Assembly (NCBI RefSeq): GCF_006442205.1
Contig: NZ_VFVR01000009.1
Location: 186,001 to 250,000, forward strand
Reading direction: 5' to 3'
Length of the DNA stretch: 64,000 nt
Origin: Mesorhizobium sp. B2-3-12
GTDB taxonomy: Bacteria; Pseudomonadota; Alphaproteobacteria; Rhizobiales; Rhizobiaceae
Within the stretch, counting starts at the first letter, position 1, and each line of letters opens with the position of its first letter. This document shows, one piece after another, positions 17,541-25,558 of the stretch. The position numbers were made by a program, and so were the translations under genes. The notes beneath the pieces were generated by a model, which saw nothing but the letters and a program-made list of their open reading frames with translations, had not been told where the DNA came from and searched no databases.

Positions 17541-17967
17541 GCCCGAAGCAACAGACGGCGAGAGCCTGAAACTTTCCGCAAGCCGCCCTCGTTGCTGCGT
17601 GATCGCCAAGGCGATAGCAAGACCCTCCATTCAATGCCCGCCGGCCTCTTGCCGGCGGTTTTTTTATGCTCGCCCGAGGCCGTCGGTCGCCCGGGAACCA
17701 TCGACGAATCGAGAAGTTGTCCAGGCGGCCAGAAGCCTGGCCGACACACAGAAGCCCGCGCAGGCGCCGGCGGCGGGAGGGGCTGGGCTGAAACCAGTAG
17801 ATGCAGGACAGAACCGCGTTGCTTTCAGATCCGGCGAAGGTTTAAACGCTATTTTGTCCTATTCGGGGAATTTTGGCCTGAAAATCCGGAACTTTCGGGC
17901 AAACTGTTTCGTTAGAAAGCTTGATCGTTGCTTCGACGGTCACAAAGCAACAGGGAAGGACCCAATC
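17541..17967. other. Gene-free stretch with terminator and leader of secreted-protein gene
   Basis: No convincing gene. A strong terminator occupies 17638-17665. The last 150 bases are AT-richer and probably hold the promoter of the downstream secreted-protein gene, but I cannot place -35/-10 boxes with confidence. Confidence 0.5.
17638..17665 (+). terminator. Strong factor-independent terminator
   Basis: CCGCCGGC, a CTCTT loop, GCCGGCGG, then seven T residues. This 8-bp GC stem with T-run is the clearest terminator in the window. It lies 98 bases after the TetR gene. Confidence 0.85.
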
Positions 17968-18270
17968 ATGAACATCAAGATGATCTGTCTTGGCGCGATG
18001 GCGCTTTCAATGGCCGCCGGTTCGGCTCTCGCGGGAGGCAGCACGGGAACGTCCGCCCTCGACGATCCTGCCAAGATGAAGCCGTTCTACACGGACTCCG
18101 GCATGAAGACGATGGTCGGCAATGACGACTTCGTGAAAGCCTGGAAGGCGCTGACGCCCGAGGACCAGACGGCGATGAAGACCGCCTGCGCCGACGAGGC
18201 CAAGAACGCAAACCCCACCAACACCCATCCGGAATTCTGCAGCAGCGTAAAGCTGAACGGCGGCAGCTGA
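17968..18270 (+). CDS. Small secreted protein with two cysteines
   Basis: A 100-residue protein with a clear Sec signal (MNIKMICLGAMALSMAAGSA, cleavage after ALA near residue 22). The mature part is small and polar: PFYTDSGMKTMVGNDDFVKA, then ALTPEDQTAMKTAC and PEFCSSVKLNGGS. The two mature cysteines could form a disulphide. The ATG follows GGAAGGA. A strong terminator 20 bases after the stop makes it monocistronic. It is a periplasmic protein of a type frequent in rhizobia; function unknown. Confidence 0.7.
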   Translation: MNIKMICLGAMALSMAAGSALAGGSTGTSALDDPAKMKPFYTDSGMKTMVGNDDFVKAWKALTPEDQTAMKTACADEAKNANPTNTHPEFCSSVKLNGGS

Positions 18271-18290
18271 TAACCCGCCACTGCCCTGGA

Positions 18291-18319
18291 GACAGCCCCG
18301 TTCGCGGGGCTGTCTTTTT
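18291..18319 (+). terminator. Strong factor-independent terminator
   Basis: GACAGCCCCG, a TTCG tetraloop, CGGGGCTGTC and five T residues: a 10-bp perfect stem directly after the secreted-protein gene. Confidence 0.9.
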
Positions 18320-18507
18320 GTGACTGCCACCGTCCCGACTTGTCGCCCGTTTGATCATGTTCGCCGGTTTCGCCCCCGGAAAGGCTGATGCGGCGTGCCG
18401 GCTTCGCTCCTGGGAGGCCGCGCGGCGCTTGTGTCGACGGCGGGTAAAGCCGGATCCATCGGCACCCAGGCGATACCCCTTCCCACCGGCCGTCCTTTTT
18501 CTGGCCA

Positions 18508-18560
18508 TGTTGCACTGCGAAAAACATGTTGCATTGCGATAAGAAACTTGTTGCATTGCG
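18508..18560. promoter_or_regulatory. Three direct repeats TGTTGCAyTGCG
   Basis: Copies at 18508-18519 (C variant), 18527-18538 and 18549-18560 (T variants) are spaced 19 and 22 bp apart, so all face roughly the same side of the helix. They end 63 bases before the acyltransferase start. Likely a cooperative binding site for an unidentified regulator. Confidence 0.5.
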
Positions 18561-18623
18561 GTAGCGACCTTCCCGAACGATCCCGGCAAGGGCTGGGCTT
18601 CGGGCTTGCACCAAGGAGACCTC

Positions 18624-20708
18624 GTGGCGGCATCGTTTCGGCCTGACATACAGGGCTTGCGCGCGCTGGCGGTTGGCGGCGTCGTCGCCTACCATTTCGG
18701 CCTCACGGCGCTGCCGGGCGGCTTTGCCGGCGTCGACATCTTCTTCGTCATTTCCGGCTGGCTGATCACGACGCATCTGATGCGGGAGATCGCCGAGACC
18801 GGCCGGCTCGACCTCTGGCGCTTCTATGCCAGGCGCGCACGGCGCCTGCTGCCGGCCGCGATCTTCGTCATCCTGGCCACGCTTGCCGTCGGCAGCCTCA
18901 TCATGGCGCCGCAGGAACAGGCGCTCTATTCGCGCGGCGCCATGTATGCGGCGGCCTACGCCATCAATCTGTGGCTGCTGCGCTGGTCGTTCGACTATTT
19001 CGCCGCCGACGCCTTGAGCAACCCCTTCATCCATTTCTGGTCGCTGTCGGTGGAGGAGCAGTTTTATCTCGTCTGGCCGGCGCTGCTTGTCCTGGCCGCC
19101 TGGCTGCGGCCGGGCCGGCGCATGACCGTGGCGGTAATCGGCATCGTCGGCCTCGCCTCCTTCGCCGCTTGCCTCTGGCTCACCAGCCTGGCGCCGGCCT
19201 GGGCTTTCTACTTCTCGCCGCTGCGCGCCTGGGAGTTCGCCGCCGGTGGCCTGGCGACATTCGTCTCGCCGGCGCTCTGGCATCACCGATCCTGGCTGCG
19301 GGCGGCACAGGGGTGGCTCGGCCTGGCGCTGATCGCGACAGCCTACCTCACCTTGAGCGAAGACCTGCCCTTCCCCGGCTGGTACGCGCTGCTGCCGGTT
19401 GTCGGCACCGTGCTGGTGCTCTTGAGCGGTGCCGGCGAGCAGGGCGACGCCCCGGGCGTAGGGCGCTGGCAGGCCCTGGCGCCCGCCGCCCTGCTTTCGC
19501 TGGCGCCCTTGCAGTGGGTCGGCACGCTCTCCTATTCGCTCTATCTCTGGCACTGGCCGGTCATCGTCTATGCCGGAATGCTGCAGCCGGATTTCGGCGT
19601 GGCGCAGCGCCTCGGCTGCGCCGTGCTGGCGCTGGTTCTGTCGGCGCTCACCTATCGGCTGATCGAAAATCCGGCGCGGCGCGGCGACTGGCTGGCGGCG
19701 GCCGCGAAAGCCTTTCGCCTCAACGCCGGTCCGGACGCAAGACCGCTCCGGCTTTTCCCCGGGCTTGTGCTGGCCCCCGCCCTCGTGCTGACAGGCGCCG
19801 GCGTGGCGGCCGCCTACGCCAACGCGCATCTGGCCACGCGCAGCATCGACCCCACCCAGCGCGGCATCGAAGAGGCCGCCGAACAGCCTTCCCTCGCGCG
19901 CGCCACCGACGCGAACTGCCTGCTCGACTTCCAGACGGTGAAGCCGAAACCCTGCACCTTCGGGCCGGCCGATGCCGCCAACACCATCGTGCTGTTCGGC
20001 GATTCGCATGCCGACCACTGGTCGACGCCGCTGGTCGCGGCGGCCCGGCGCAACGACACCAAGGTGGTCACCTATCTGAAGTCGTCATGCCGCGCCTCGC
20101 GACTGTCGACCTTCAGCGCCGTGCTCAAGCGCGACTACACCGAATGCGACGCCTGGCGCGAACAGGCGATAGCCGACATCATCCGCGAGAAGCCGCGCCT
20201 GGTGGTGATCTCGGAATTCTCGATCGGCAATCTGACGCGCGACATGACCGCCGCCGGCCGCACCGCCGAGACCGCGCGATGGCAGGCCGGCCTGCGCTCC
20301 ACCTTGGAGGCCTTCAGCCAGGCCGGCGTCGCGACCGCCGTCATCCGCGACACGCCGATCGGCGGCAGCTTTGCCGATGCCTGCGTCGCCCGCGCGCTGT
20401 GGTGGCGCGAGGCGCCCTCGCGGTGCGACACGCCGCGGGCGCAGGCCGCCAATGACGGCGCGGCGGCGCAAGAGCGCGCCGTGGTGCAAAGCGTGCCCGG
20501 CACGCTCTATGTCGACCTCACCGACCGCTTCTGCGACAGCGCCACCTGCCACGTCTTCATCGGCGGCAAGCTCGCCTTCCGCGACCGGCACCATCTGGCG
20601 ACGGCGTTTGCCGAAACGCTAGAAGAACCGCTGGAAAAGGCGCTGTTTCCAGAAAGGCTTGGCTCCCTTCTCCCCGTTCACGGGGAGAAGGTGCCGGAAG
20701 GCGGATGA
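18624..20708 (+). CDS. OafA/YrhL-type acyltransferase with C-terminal SGNH domain
   Basis: A membrane protein of about 694 residues in two parts. Residues 1-360 form an acyltransferase-3 domain with about ten TM segments: FRPDIQGLRALAVGGVVAYH carries the catalytic His, and GGFAGVDIFFVISGWLI follows. Residues 430-670 form an SGNH/GDSL domain with VLFGDSHADHW. Such fusions O-acetylate cell-surface polysaccharide. GTG is chosen because AAGGAG lies just upstream. The last 15 or so residues are read from a RIME-like palindrome, so the C-terminus appears to have been extended. Expression may be governed by the triple repeat upstream. Confidence 0.9.
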   Translation: MAASFRPDIQGLRALAVGGVVAYHFGLTALPGGFAGVDIFFVISGWLITTHLMREIAETGRLDLWRFYARRARRLLPAAIFVILATLAVGSLIMAPQEQALYSRGAMYAAAYAINLWLLRWSFDYFAADALSNPFIHFWSLSVEEQFYLVWPALLVLAAWLRPGRRMTVAVIGIVGLASFAACLWLTSLAPAWAFYFSPLRAWEFAAGGLATFVSPALWHHRSWLRAAQGWLGLALIATAYLTLSEDLPFPGWYALLPVVGTVLVLLSGAGEQGDAPGVGRWQALAPAALLSLAPLQWVGTLSYSLYLWHWPVIVYAGMLQPDFGVAQRLGCAVLALVLSALTYRLIENPARRGDWLAAAAKAFRLNAGPDARPLRLFPGLVLAPALVLTGAGVAAAYANAHLATRSIDPTQRGIEEAAEQPSLARATDANCLLDFQTVKPKPCTFGPADAANTIVLFGDSHADHWSTPLVAAARRNDTKVVTYLKSSCRASRLSTFSAVLKRDYTECDAWREQAIADIIREKPRLVVISEFSIGNLTRDMTAAGRTAETARWQAGLRSTLEAFSQAGVATAVIRDTPIGGSFADACVARALWWREAPSRCDTPRAQAANDGAAAQERAVVQSVPGTLYVDLTDRFCDSATCHVFIGGKLAFRDRHHLATAFAETLEEPLEKALFPERLGSLLPVHGEKVPEGG

Positions 20709-20722
20709 GGGGCAGCGCGGCG
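20664..20722. repeat. RIME-like palindromic repeat
   Basis: CCTTCTCCCCG TTCA CGGGGAGAAGG hairpin followed by GGAAGGCGGATGAGGGGC. The same modules occur at 24604-24661, 24721-24777, 31486-31643, 56783-56907 and 62429-62783. This copy encodes the tail of the acyltransferase. Confidence 0.75.
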
Positions 20723-20737
20723 TTCCTCCTTATCCAC

Positions 20738-21598
20738 TCAGCCTGACCCAGCCAAATCAGCCACATAGCGCTCCAGCGTCACCTTCCCGCGCTCCGGCCT
20801 GGTCGGCGGATCATAGGTGTCATCAACCGTCACCTCCGTCATGCGCGCGTAGGATTGCGCGGCTTGCGGTGAAAACCCCATCTCCTCGAACGCCTCCACC
20901 CAATGTTCGCGGGGCGCCGAGACCACGCTCACCTGCTTGCCGAGCGCCTCGCCAAAGGTGGCGGCGACATCCCTCGCCGTGTAGCGCGACGGCCCCTCGA
21001 CGTGATGCAGGCCGTTCTTTTCCACCGGCTCCATCAGCAGGCGCGCCGCCGCCTCGCCGAGGTCGCGGGGCGCCACCATGGGCAGTTCGAAATCCGCCGG
21101 CAAAAGCGTGTTGACCACGCCGTCACGCCGGGCTGTCTCCAGCGAGGCGTCCCAATTGCTCATGTAATAGGCCGCGCGGATGATGCTGGCCGGAATGGGT
21201 TGACGATGCAGCTTCTCTTCCAGCCCATGCAGGACGGTGAGGTCGCCGGCCCGCTCGCCGGCATGCGCGCCATAGGCCGATTCCGCGACCACCTTCTCCA
21301 GCCCCGAACCGTCCAGCGCGGCGATGATCGCCGCCACGGTCCTGCGCTCCTCGGCATCCGTGTCGGTCGAGGGGTCAGCCGGCGGATTGAGCAGGAACGC
21401 CCGCCTGCCGCGCCTGAACACGCCACGCAGCGCCTCGACGTCGAGCACGTCAGCCACCGCCACCTCGGCGCCCTGGGCGGCCAGAGGCGCCGCCTTGGCC
21501 TCGTCGCGCGTCACCACCGTCACCGCCTCGCCCTGGCGCAGCAGCGCCGCCGTGGCCGCCGAGCCGACATGCCCGGTGCCGCCAAGAATGATATGCAT
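20738..21598 (-). CDS. NmrA-like NAD(P)-binding protein (atypical SDR)
   Basis: A cytosolic atypical short-chain reductase of about 286 residues. The N-terminal MHIILGGTGHVGSAATAALL is a dinucleotide-binding motif, followed by VTVVTRDEAKAAPLAAQGAE. An active-site Tyr-x3-Lys pair is not evident, which fits the NmrA/HSCARG group of redox sensors or NAD(P)-binding proteins. The ATG follows AGGGAG; a start 93 bases upstream has no support. It lies alone, convergent with the acyltransferase. Substrate unknown. Confidence 0.82.
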   Translation of the reverse strand: MHIILGGTGHVGSAATAALLRQGEAVTVVTRDEAKAAPLAAQGAEVAVADVLDVEALRGVFRRGRRAFLLNPPADPSTDTDAEERRTVAAIIAALDGSGLEKVVAESAYGAHAGERAGDLTVLHGLEEKLHRQPIPASIIRAAYYMSNWDASLETARRDGVVNTLLPADFELPMVAPRDLGEAAARLLMEPVEKNGLHHVEGPSRYTARDVAATFGEALGKQVSVVSAPREHWVEAFEEMGFSPQAAQSYARMTEVTVDDTYDPPTRPERGKVTLERYVADLAGSG

Positions 21599-21815
21599 GG
21601 TCCATTCTCCCTTGCTGTTTGTGTACAGGGGGAATGGATGGCGGCGACCAAGGTTCAAAACGCGCCTCACCATGCTGACACGTGCGGCCATGCACCGCCA
21701 TGGACAGGCGCTTTGCCGTCACGGCGCGTGGCTCGAACCATCGATCCGCCAATTTTTATGGGAACAGGGCCGCCGCCGCGACGTTTATTAGACATACCTT
21801 AAGGAGGAGGTTGTC

Positions 21816-22133
21816 ATGAAAAAGCTCTTGCTCGCATCCGTGATCGCGGTCGTCTCGGCGGTGTCCGTGATCGCCCCCGCAAATGCCGCCAGCATCACGC
21901 TTGGCATCGGGAACGGCTATGATGACGATTACTACGTTCCCAGACATCGCGACTATTACCGCCATTATTCCGACGACGGCTCCTATTACGGCCGCCGCCA
22001 CTACCGCTACAGCGACGACGGCTACCGCCCGCGCTATTACGGCATGCACCATCGCCGCTGCCACACCGAATTGGTGAAGCACTGGCGCCATCACCACCGC
22101 GTCATCGAAAGAGTGCGCGTCTGCCGCTTTTAA
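21816..22133 (+). CDS. Small secreted Tyr/His/Arg-rich protein
   Basis: A 105-residue protein with a Sec signal (MKKLLLASVIAVVSAVSVIA, cleavage after ANA near 24). The mature part is extraordinarily rich in Tyr, His, Arg and Asp (YYVPRHRDYYRHYSDDGSYY), then a short basic C-terminus with two Cys (RRCHTE, VRVCRF). A very strong AAGGAGGAGG ribosome-binding site suggests high expression. Such proteins are common in rhizobia as small envelope proteins; metal or surface binding is possible. Function unknown. Confidence 0.75.
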   Translation: MKKLLLASVIAVVSAVSVIAPANAASITLGIGNGYDDDYYVPRHRDYYRHYSDDGSYYGRRHYRYSDDGYRPRYYGMHHRRCHTELVKHWRHHHRVIERVRVCRF

Positions 22134-22141
22134 CCTCAGGA

Positions 22142-22173
22142 TTGATCCGGCCGGCATCGGCCGGCCGGATCAA
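22142..22173. terminator. Long GC-rich hairpin between convergent genes
   Basis: TTGATCCGGCCGGC, loop ATCG, GCCGGCCGGATCAA: a perfect 14-bp stem. No T-run follows on either strand, but its position between the ends of two convergent genes suits a bidirectional terminator or mRNA 3' end. Confidence 0.55.
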
Positions 22174-22233
22174 ACATGACCACTTCAGACCGGAATGCAC
22201 CGGCGCTACGCTGGCATCGCCGGCTGGGTGGCC

Positions 22234-22824
22234 TCACCGCCCCATCATCATCCCGTAGTGCACCGCCAGCAGGTCCAGCCCGACCTTCAAGAGCTTCGTC
22301 ACCACGTCGCGGCCTTCGCCATTCTGCTCGGCCACGGTCTTCACCGGCTGTTCCAAGCACACGACCTTCCGCACGACCGTCGCCACGTCCCAATGGCCGA
22401 GCGCCCGTGTCGCGGCGGCGTGGGCGCGGCCGGCGTTGAGCACGCTGTCGGCGATGCCGCCGGTGCGGCCGCCGTCCACGCGCTCGGTCCAGCGCATCGG
22501 CTTGATGTCGGCCTGCTGGCTGCACCGGAAATGCTCGCGGTAGCGCAGGCCGGCCTCGCGCTGCTGGCGCGACAGCGAGGTGATGCCGACGAGCGGATCG
22601 ACATTGCGCACCCGCACGATGCCGCCGGTGGAGGTGTGGCCGTCATTCGACACTTCGTAGACGCGCCGCGCCTCGGCCGTGCCCGATGTCAGCCGCTTGC
22701 GGCCGAAGGCGTCGTTTCTCAGCGCGAAATCATGCCCGACCTCGCGGCGGATGCGCACCTGCTCGGCCTCGCCCTTCGGCAGTTTCGGCGCCTGCGCTTT
22801 GGCGGGTCTGGCTTTTTTGGGCAT
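22234..22824 (-). CDS. DUF6456-like protein (phage-associated)
   Basis: A basic 196-residue protein starting MPKKARPAKAQAPKLPKGEA, rich in Lys/Ala at the N-terminus. The central IVRVRNVDPLVGITSLSRQQ and REAGLRYREHFRCSQQADIK, then HAAATRALGHWDVATVVRKV and the WT-like helical C-terminus, match the DUF6456 pattern of alphaproteobacterial phages and phage remnants. A helix-turn-helix near the C-terminus suggests DNA binding. ATG is chosen after GAGAGGAG. It is last in a minus-strand set with the DUF1376 gene. Probably a phage early or late-control function; not experimentally defined to my knowledge. Confidence 0.68.
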   Translation of the reverse strand: MPKKARPAKAQAPKLPKGEAEQVRIRREVGHDFALRNDAFGRKRLTSGTAEARRVYEVSNDGHTSTGGIVRVRNVDPLVGITSLSRQQREAGLRYREHFRCSQQADIKPMRWTERVDGGRTGGIADSVLNAGRAHAAATRALGHWDVATVVRKVVCLEQPVKTVAEQNGEGRDVVTKLLKVGLDLLAVHYGMMMGR

Positions 22825-22883
22825 GGGGTGGCTCCTCTCGGGTTTGGGGTGTGACGTTTTGTTGGAAAGGCTGGCGGAGATGA

Positions 22884-23189
22884 TCATCCCGTCAACTGTT
22901 TTGCCGCCGCTTGCCCACTCCGCCGCGCCAGCAGTTCGCGCATCACCCGCCGCTCGCGCACTTCGATGCAGAGCTGCGCGCTCGAAGGGCAGAACTGGGC
23001 GTTGCCGCTCCTCACCTCGCCGCGCACGAAGCGCTGGATGGCGGCCTGCAGATCACCCAGTTCGGCATCCCTGACGGCGCCGAGATAGCCGCGCATCTGC
23101 ATCTCGACGTCAGTCAGCGCGGATTGCGGGAAGCAGGAGAAGAGTGCCGCCAGCGCCTTCGTCGCCTGCTGCAGTTCGGCCGTGGTCAT
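22884..23189 (-). CDS. Small phage-type hypothetical protein (101 aa)
   Basis: It begins MTTAELQQATKALAALFSCF and is helical throughout (LGDLQAAIQRFVRGEVRSGN), with two Cys (FCPSSAQLC) and a basic C-terminal helix (ERRVMRELLARRSGQAAAK). AAGGAG lies upstream of the ATG. It overlaps the 3' end of the DUF1376 gene by 80 bases in another frame, which is typical of compact phage early regions. Position after a DUF1376 protein suggests a replication-associated partner such as a loader; inference only. Confidence 0.6.
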   Translation of the reverse strand: MTTAELQQATKALAALFSCFPQSALTDVEMQMRGYLGAVRDAELGDLQAAIQRFVRGEVRSGNAQFCPSSAQLCIEVRERRVMRELLARRSGQAAAKQLTG

Positions 23190-23775
23190 GTGCGCGGAGC
23201 TCCTTGATGATGGTGTTGGCGGCGTCGCCATGGGTTCTCGGCCTGATCCAGCCCGGTGGTTTTCTGGGCCGGCTCGGGCGGTGCGAGCCCGAAGCACCCT
23301 CACCGCTTTCCCGCATCGAAATCCCCACGCTTTCGCGCGCCCCGCGCGCTGAAAAAGCGGAAGCTTTTTCCATCTGGTTTCTGGTGTCTGGAGAATGCCG
23401 CGCCAAAAAATCGGCATTTGCCGCGATATGCGCCTTTGTTTTCAAGGCGGTGGCGGCCCCGCCACGCGCGCCGGCGGCCGCCCTCGCCTCGCTCTTGAGC
23501 AGCGCCTTGCGCAGCTCCTTGGTTAGCCTCTTGTGGCCGACCTGGCCGCCCTCGCGCTCGAAGAAGGCCAACAGATCGGCGCTGATCGCCCGCCATCGTT
23601 TCAAGGGCAGGCGCGCCACGCGCGCCAGCCTGGCCTCGTCGTCGGGCAGGCTCCCGCCGGCATTCCACATTGCCATCAAAAGCAGCATGTAGGCGCCGAT
23701 CTGCTCGGTCGAGAGCTGCAGCGTGTCGCCGACGAAATCGGAGACGTAGAGCTGCATGAAGGGCCGTTCGCTCAT
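23110..23775 (-). CDS. DUF1376 (YdaU-like) phage protein
   Basis: A 221-residue protein with the DUF1376 start: PFMQLYVSDFVGDTLQLSTE, QIGAYMLLLMAMWNAGGSLP, DDEARLARVARLPLKRWRAI. This is the winged-helix-like domain of E. coli Rac-prophage YdaU and many phage replication-region proteins. The C-terminal 100 residues are basic and low in complexity (SRPRKPPGWIRPRTHGD), probably a flexible linker. The ATG is preceded by GGAG. Its end overlaps the next gene by 80 bases. It points to a phage origin for this module. Confidence 0.82.
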   Translation of the reverse strand: MSERPFMQLYVSDFVGDTLQLSTEQIGAYMLLLMAMWNAGGSLPDDEARLARVARLPLKRWRAISADLLAFFEREGGQVGHKRLTKELRKALLKSEARAAAGARGGAATALKTKAHIAANADFLARHSPDTRNQMEKASAFSARGARESVGISMRESGEGASGSHRPSRPRKPPGWIRPRTHGDAANTIIKELRAHDHGRTAAGDEGAGGTLLLLPAIRAD

Positions 23776-23867
23776 GCCGCGCTCCACGCCGTGCTTGCGC
23801 TCGCGCTCATGGAACCAGTCCCCGGCCCGGACGTTGTGACGCGTCCAAACCAAGGAGAGGACCGCCG

Positions 23868-24149
23868 ATGACGGCCTTCATGCCGGTGACCCTGCGCTTT
23901 TGCGACAACAAGACCATGCTGGTCGGCTCGGTGGCCGACGCGGCGACGGCGCTTCATCAGCAATGGCCCGACAAGACCGCATCGGGCTATCTCGAGGCCG
24001 CACGGCTCGTCCGGCTCGCCGTCGAGGGCACGTGCTGTCCGCGCCCCGCCTTCGAGGCCTTCCGCGAGGCGGCCAGACAGCAGGGCATATTGGTGAGCAG
24101 GCCACGCAGCCGCGCGCATGATTGGCTCGACGCCGCGGCCGGTCCCTGA
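23868..24149 (+). CDS. DUF982 protein (first of a pair)
   Basis: A 93-residue protein of the rhizobial DUF982 family. It has a short strand region (PVTLRFCDNKTMLVGSVADA), the Trp-Pro motif (ALHQQWPDKTASGYLEAARL) and a helical end (AFEAFREAARQQGILV). The family is almost confined to Rhizobiales, often in several copies and near symbiosis or mobile regions; its function is unknown. AAGGAGAGG precedes the ATG. It is divergent from the DUF1376 gene and followed by a second DUF982 gene 99 bases later. Confidence 0.8.
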   Translation: MTAFMPVTLRFCDNKTMLVGSVADAATALHQQWPDKTASGYLEAARLVRLAVEGTCCPRPAFEAFREAARQQGILVSRPRSRAHDWLDAAAGP

Positions 24150-24248
24150 GTCGGGCGCGGCGGCGATGCAACCGCCTGCCGGCCTCGTGCGTTTATGAGC
24201 GTCGGCTTGAAAGCCGCGCGCTCTGACGACAGACCGAAGGTGAACGCC

Positions 24249-24566
24249 GTGGGTACGATGAAAACCGGAGTGCCGCTCAAAGTGTGCCTGGACGGGCATG
24301 TCGAGGAAATCGAGACCGTCAGCGACGCCGCCGATTTCCTGCAGCGTTGGCCGATCGAGCGGCGGGGTCACGTCTACCGCAGCGCCCTCAACGCCTGCAG
24401 CGCGGCCATCGCCGCGCAGATCTCGCAATCCGACGCGATAAAGGTCTTCACCGGCTTCGCCCGCGTTACCGGCATCCTGGTTGCCGGAGGCGGCCCTGGG
24501 GTGGCGCTGGAGGCAAGGACGGTGCAGAGCCGCCTGCCCAAGCAAGGCCGTCAGATGCCGAAATAG
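24249..24566 (+). CDS. DUF982 protein (second of a pair)
   Basis: About 105 residues with the same layout as the upstream paralogue: PLKVCLDGHVEEIETVSDAA, DFLQRWPIERRGHVYRSALN, then FTGFARVTGILVAGGG. Divergence between the two is large, so this is an old duplication. The GTG start is supported by GAAGG; an in-frame ATG 9 bases on and another 54 bases upstream are alternatives. Function unknown. Confidence 0.7.
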   Translation: MGTMKTGVPLKVCLDGHVEEIETVSDAADFLQRWPIERRGHVYRSALNACSAAIAAQISQSDAIKVFTGFARVTGILVAGGGPGVALEARTVQSRLPKQGRQMPK

Positions 24567-24603
24567 CGGTGCCGCGCGATAGCGGTTCAAGGCAATTCTC
24601 CCA

Positions 24604-24661
24604 ATATTTCGCGGAGCGTCCTTCTCCCCATGAACGGGGAGCATGCCCGATAGGGCAATGA
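24604..24661. repeat. RIME-like palindromic repeat
   Basis: CCTTCTCCCC ATGAA CGGGGAGC hairpin followed by ATGCCCGATAGGGCAATGA, the same modules as in the other copies. Confidence 0.65.
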
Positions 24662-24720
24662 CGGCAGAACAAGCGTTTCCACAGGTTGGCGTCCGCTGAA
24701 GCTCCAATTCCGTCATGTCG

Positions 24721-24777
24721 GCGCTGCCCCTCATCCGCCTGCCGGCACCTTCTCCCGTATAGAGACGGGGAGAAGGC
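24721..24777. repeat. RIME-like palindromic repeat, inverted
   Basis: GCGCTGCCCCTCATCCGCC, then GCCGGCACCTTCTCCCG and CGGGGAGAAGG: the reverse arrangement of the copy about 60 bp upstream, so the pair can fold together. Confidence 0.65.
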
Positions 24778-24788
24778 AAGCTCTCATT

Positions 24789-25415
24789 TCAGACCCGGCG
24801 TTGGAAGCGCGCCTGATGGTAGGTGCAGTAGCTTTTCATCCCCCTTGTGCGCATGCCGCAGCACAGCATCTCCTGGCCGGGCCGCCCGCCGGGCGCATCA
24901 TTTTGAGGATCGTCCTCCAGCGTCAGGTCGAGCGGCGCGCGGCAGCGGTTGAACAGACAGTCGATAAAGCGCATGGCCACGCCATGCGGCTGCCGACCGA
25001 TGGGAGCGCGCGGCCGGACCGGCACCTTGAAACGATAGGTTTGCCCGTCGGCGACCAGCAAGCCCGCCTCGCGATGGAAAAGCCGTGGCCGGGCCGGCGA
25101 AGGATCCCGCTTGAGCTGTGTGGCCGGTTTGCTCGCCGCCGCTGGTGGGGCCGGAGCCGGTGTCTTGGCCGCGGCTTTGCGTTCCGCCGTGGCGGCGTGG
25201 CGCGCAGCCACGGCCACCGCCGCCGGCAGGCCCTTGCCATTGGCAAAGCCGATCGCGCCCAGCATGGCGTTGCGGTGGACGATGCCGATAATGGCGTTGC
25301 GCGATACGGGCGAGCCACGCTGCTGGCTGAACCCGGCCGCGATGCGCGAGGCCGAAAGCCCGTCCTTCAGCCAGGCGGCGATGGCCTGCAATTCACTGTC
25401 GCTGTAGCTTGCCAT
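24789..25415 (-). CDS. GcrA-like regulator
   Basis: A 208-residue relative of the Caulobacter cell-cycle regulator GcrA, which binds sigma70-RNA polymerase at methylated promoters. The N-terminal homeodomain-like motif is present (LKDGLSASRIAAGFSQ, VSRNAIIGIVHRNAMLG), then a low-complexity Ala/Pro linker (residues 70-110). The C-terminal Cys module reads CLFNRCRAPL, MLCCGMRTRGMKSYCTYHQA, like the CxW...FCG...YCxxH zinc-like ending of GcrA. ATG is chosen after GGAG. It differs enough from housekeeping GcrA to be a phage-borne copy; such copies occur in alphaproteobacterial phages. It would redirect host transcription. Confidence 0.82.
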   Translation of the reverse strand: MASYSDSELQAIAAWLKDGLSASRIAAGFSQQRGSPVSRNAIIGIVHRNAMLGAIGFANGKGLPAAVAVAARHAATAERKAAAKTPAPAPPAAASKPATQLKRDPSPARPRLFHREAGLLVADGQTYRFKVPVRPRAPIGRQPHGVAMRFIDCLFNRCRAPLDLTLEDDPQNDAPGGRPGQEMLCCGMRTRGMKSYCTYHQARFQRRV

Positions 25416-25558
25416 GTCCGTCTCCATTGCGCGGCCAGCGGCCGCCGTGGACGGCGCCGCAGGCAAGCCGTCGGGGTTTGCCCACAGCCGCCATGGGCGC
25501 CGTCGGCCGTGGTCCGGCCTGTCGGCCGGTGGGATTTTGCCTGTGGAGGGGCCTGCTC

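Larger units (their letters stand above)
18271..18623. other. Gene-free stretch with terminator and triple 12-bp repeat
   Basis: Holds the terminator of the secreted-protein gene at its left end and three TGTTGCAyTGCG repeats near its right end, upstream of the acyltransferase. Nothing else recognised. Confidence 0.5.

Noticed and set aside
18508..18560. Triple repeat considered as a CRISPR remnant
   Set aside because: Repeats are 12 bases with 7-10-base gaps; CRISPR repeats and spacers are much longer and no cas genes are present.
18087..20018. 643-codon minus-strand frame opposite the acyltransferase
   Set aside because: Low-complexity shadow; the plus strand has a full OafA-type protein.
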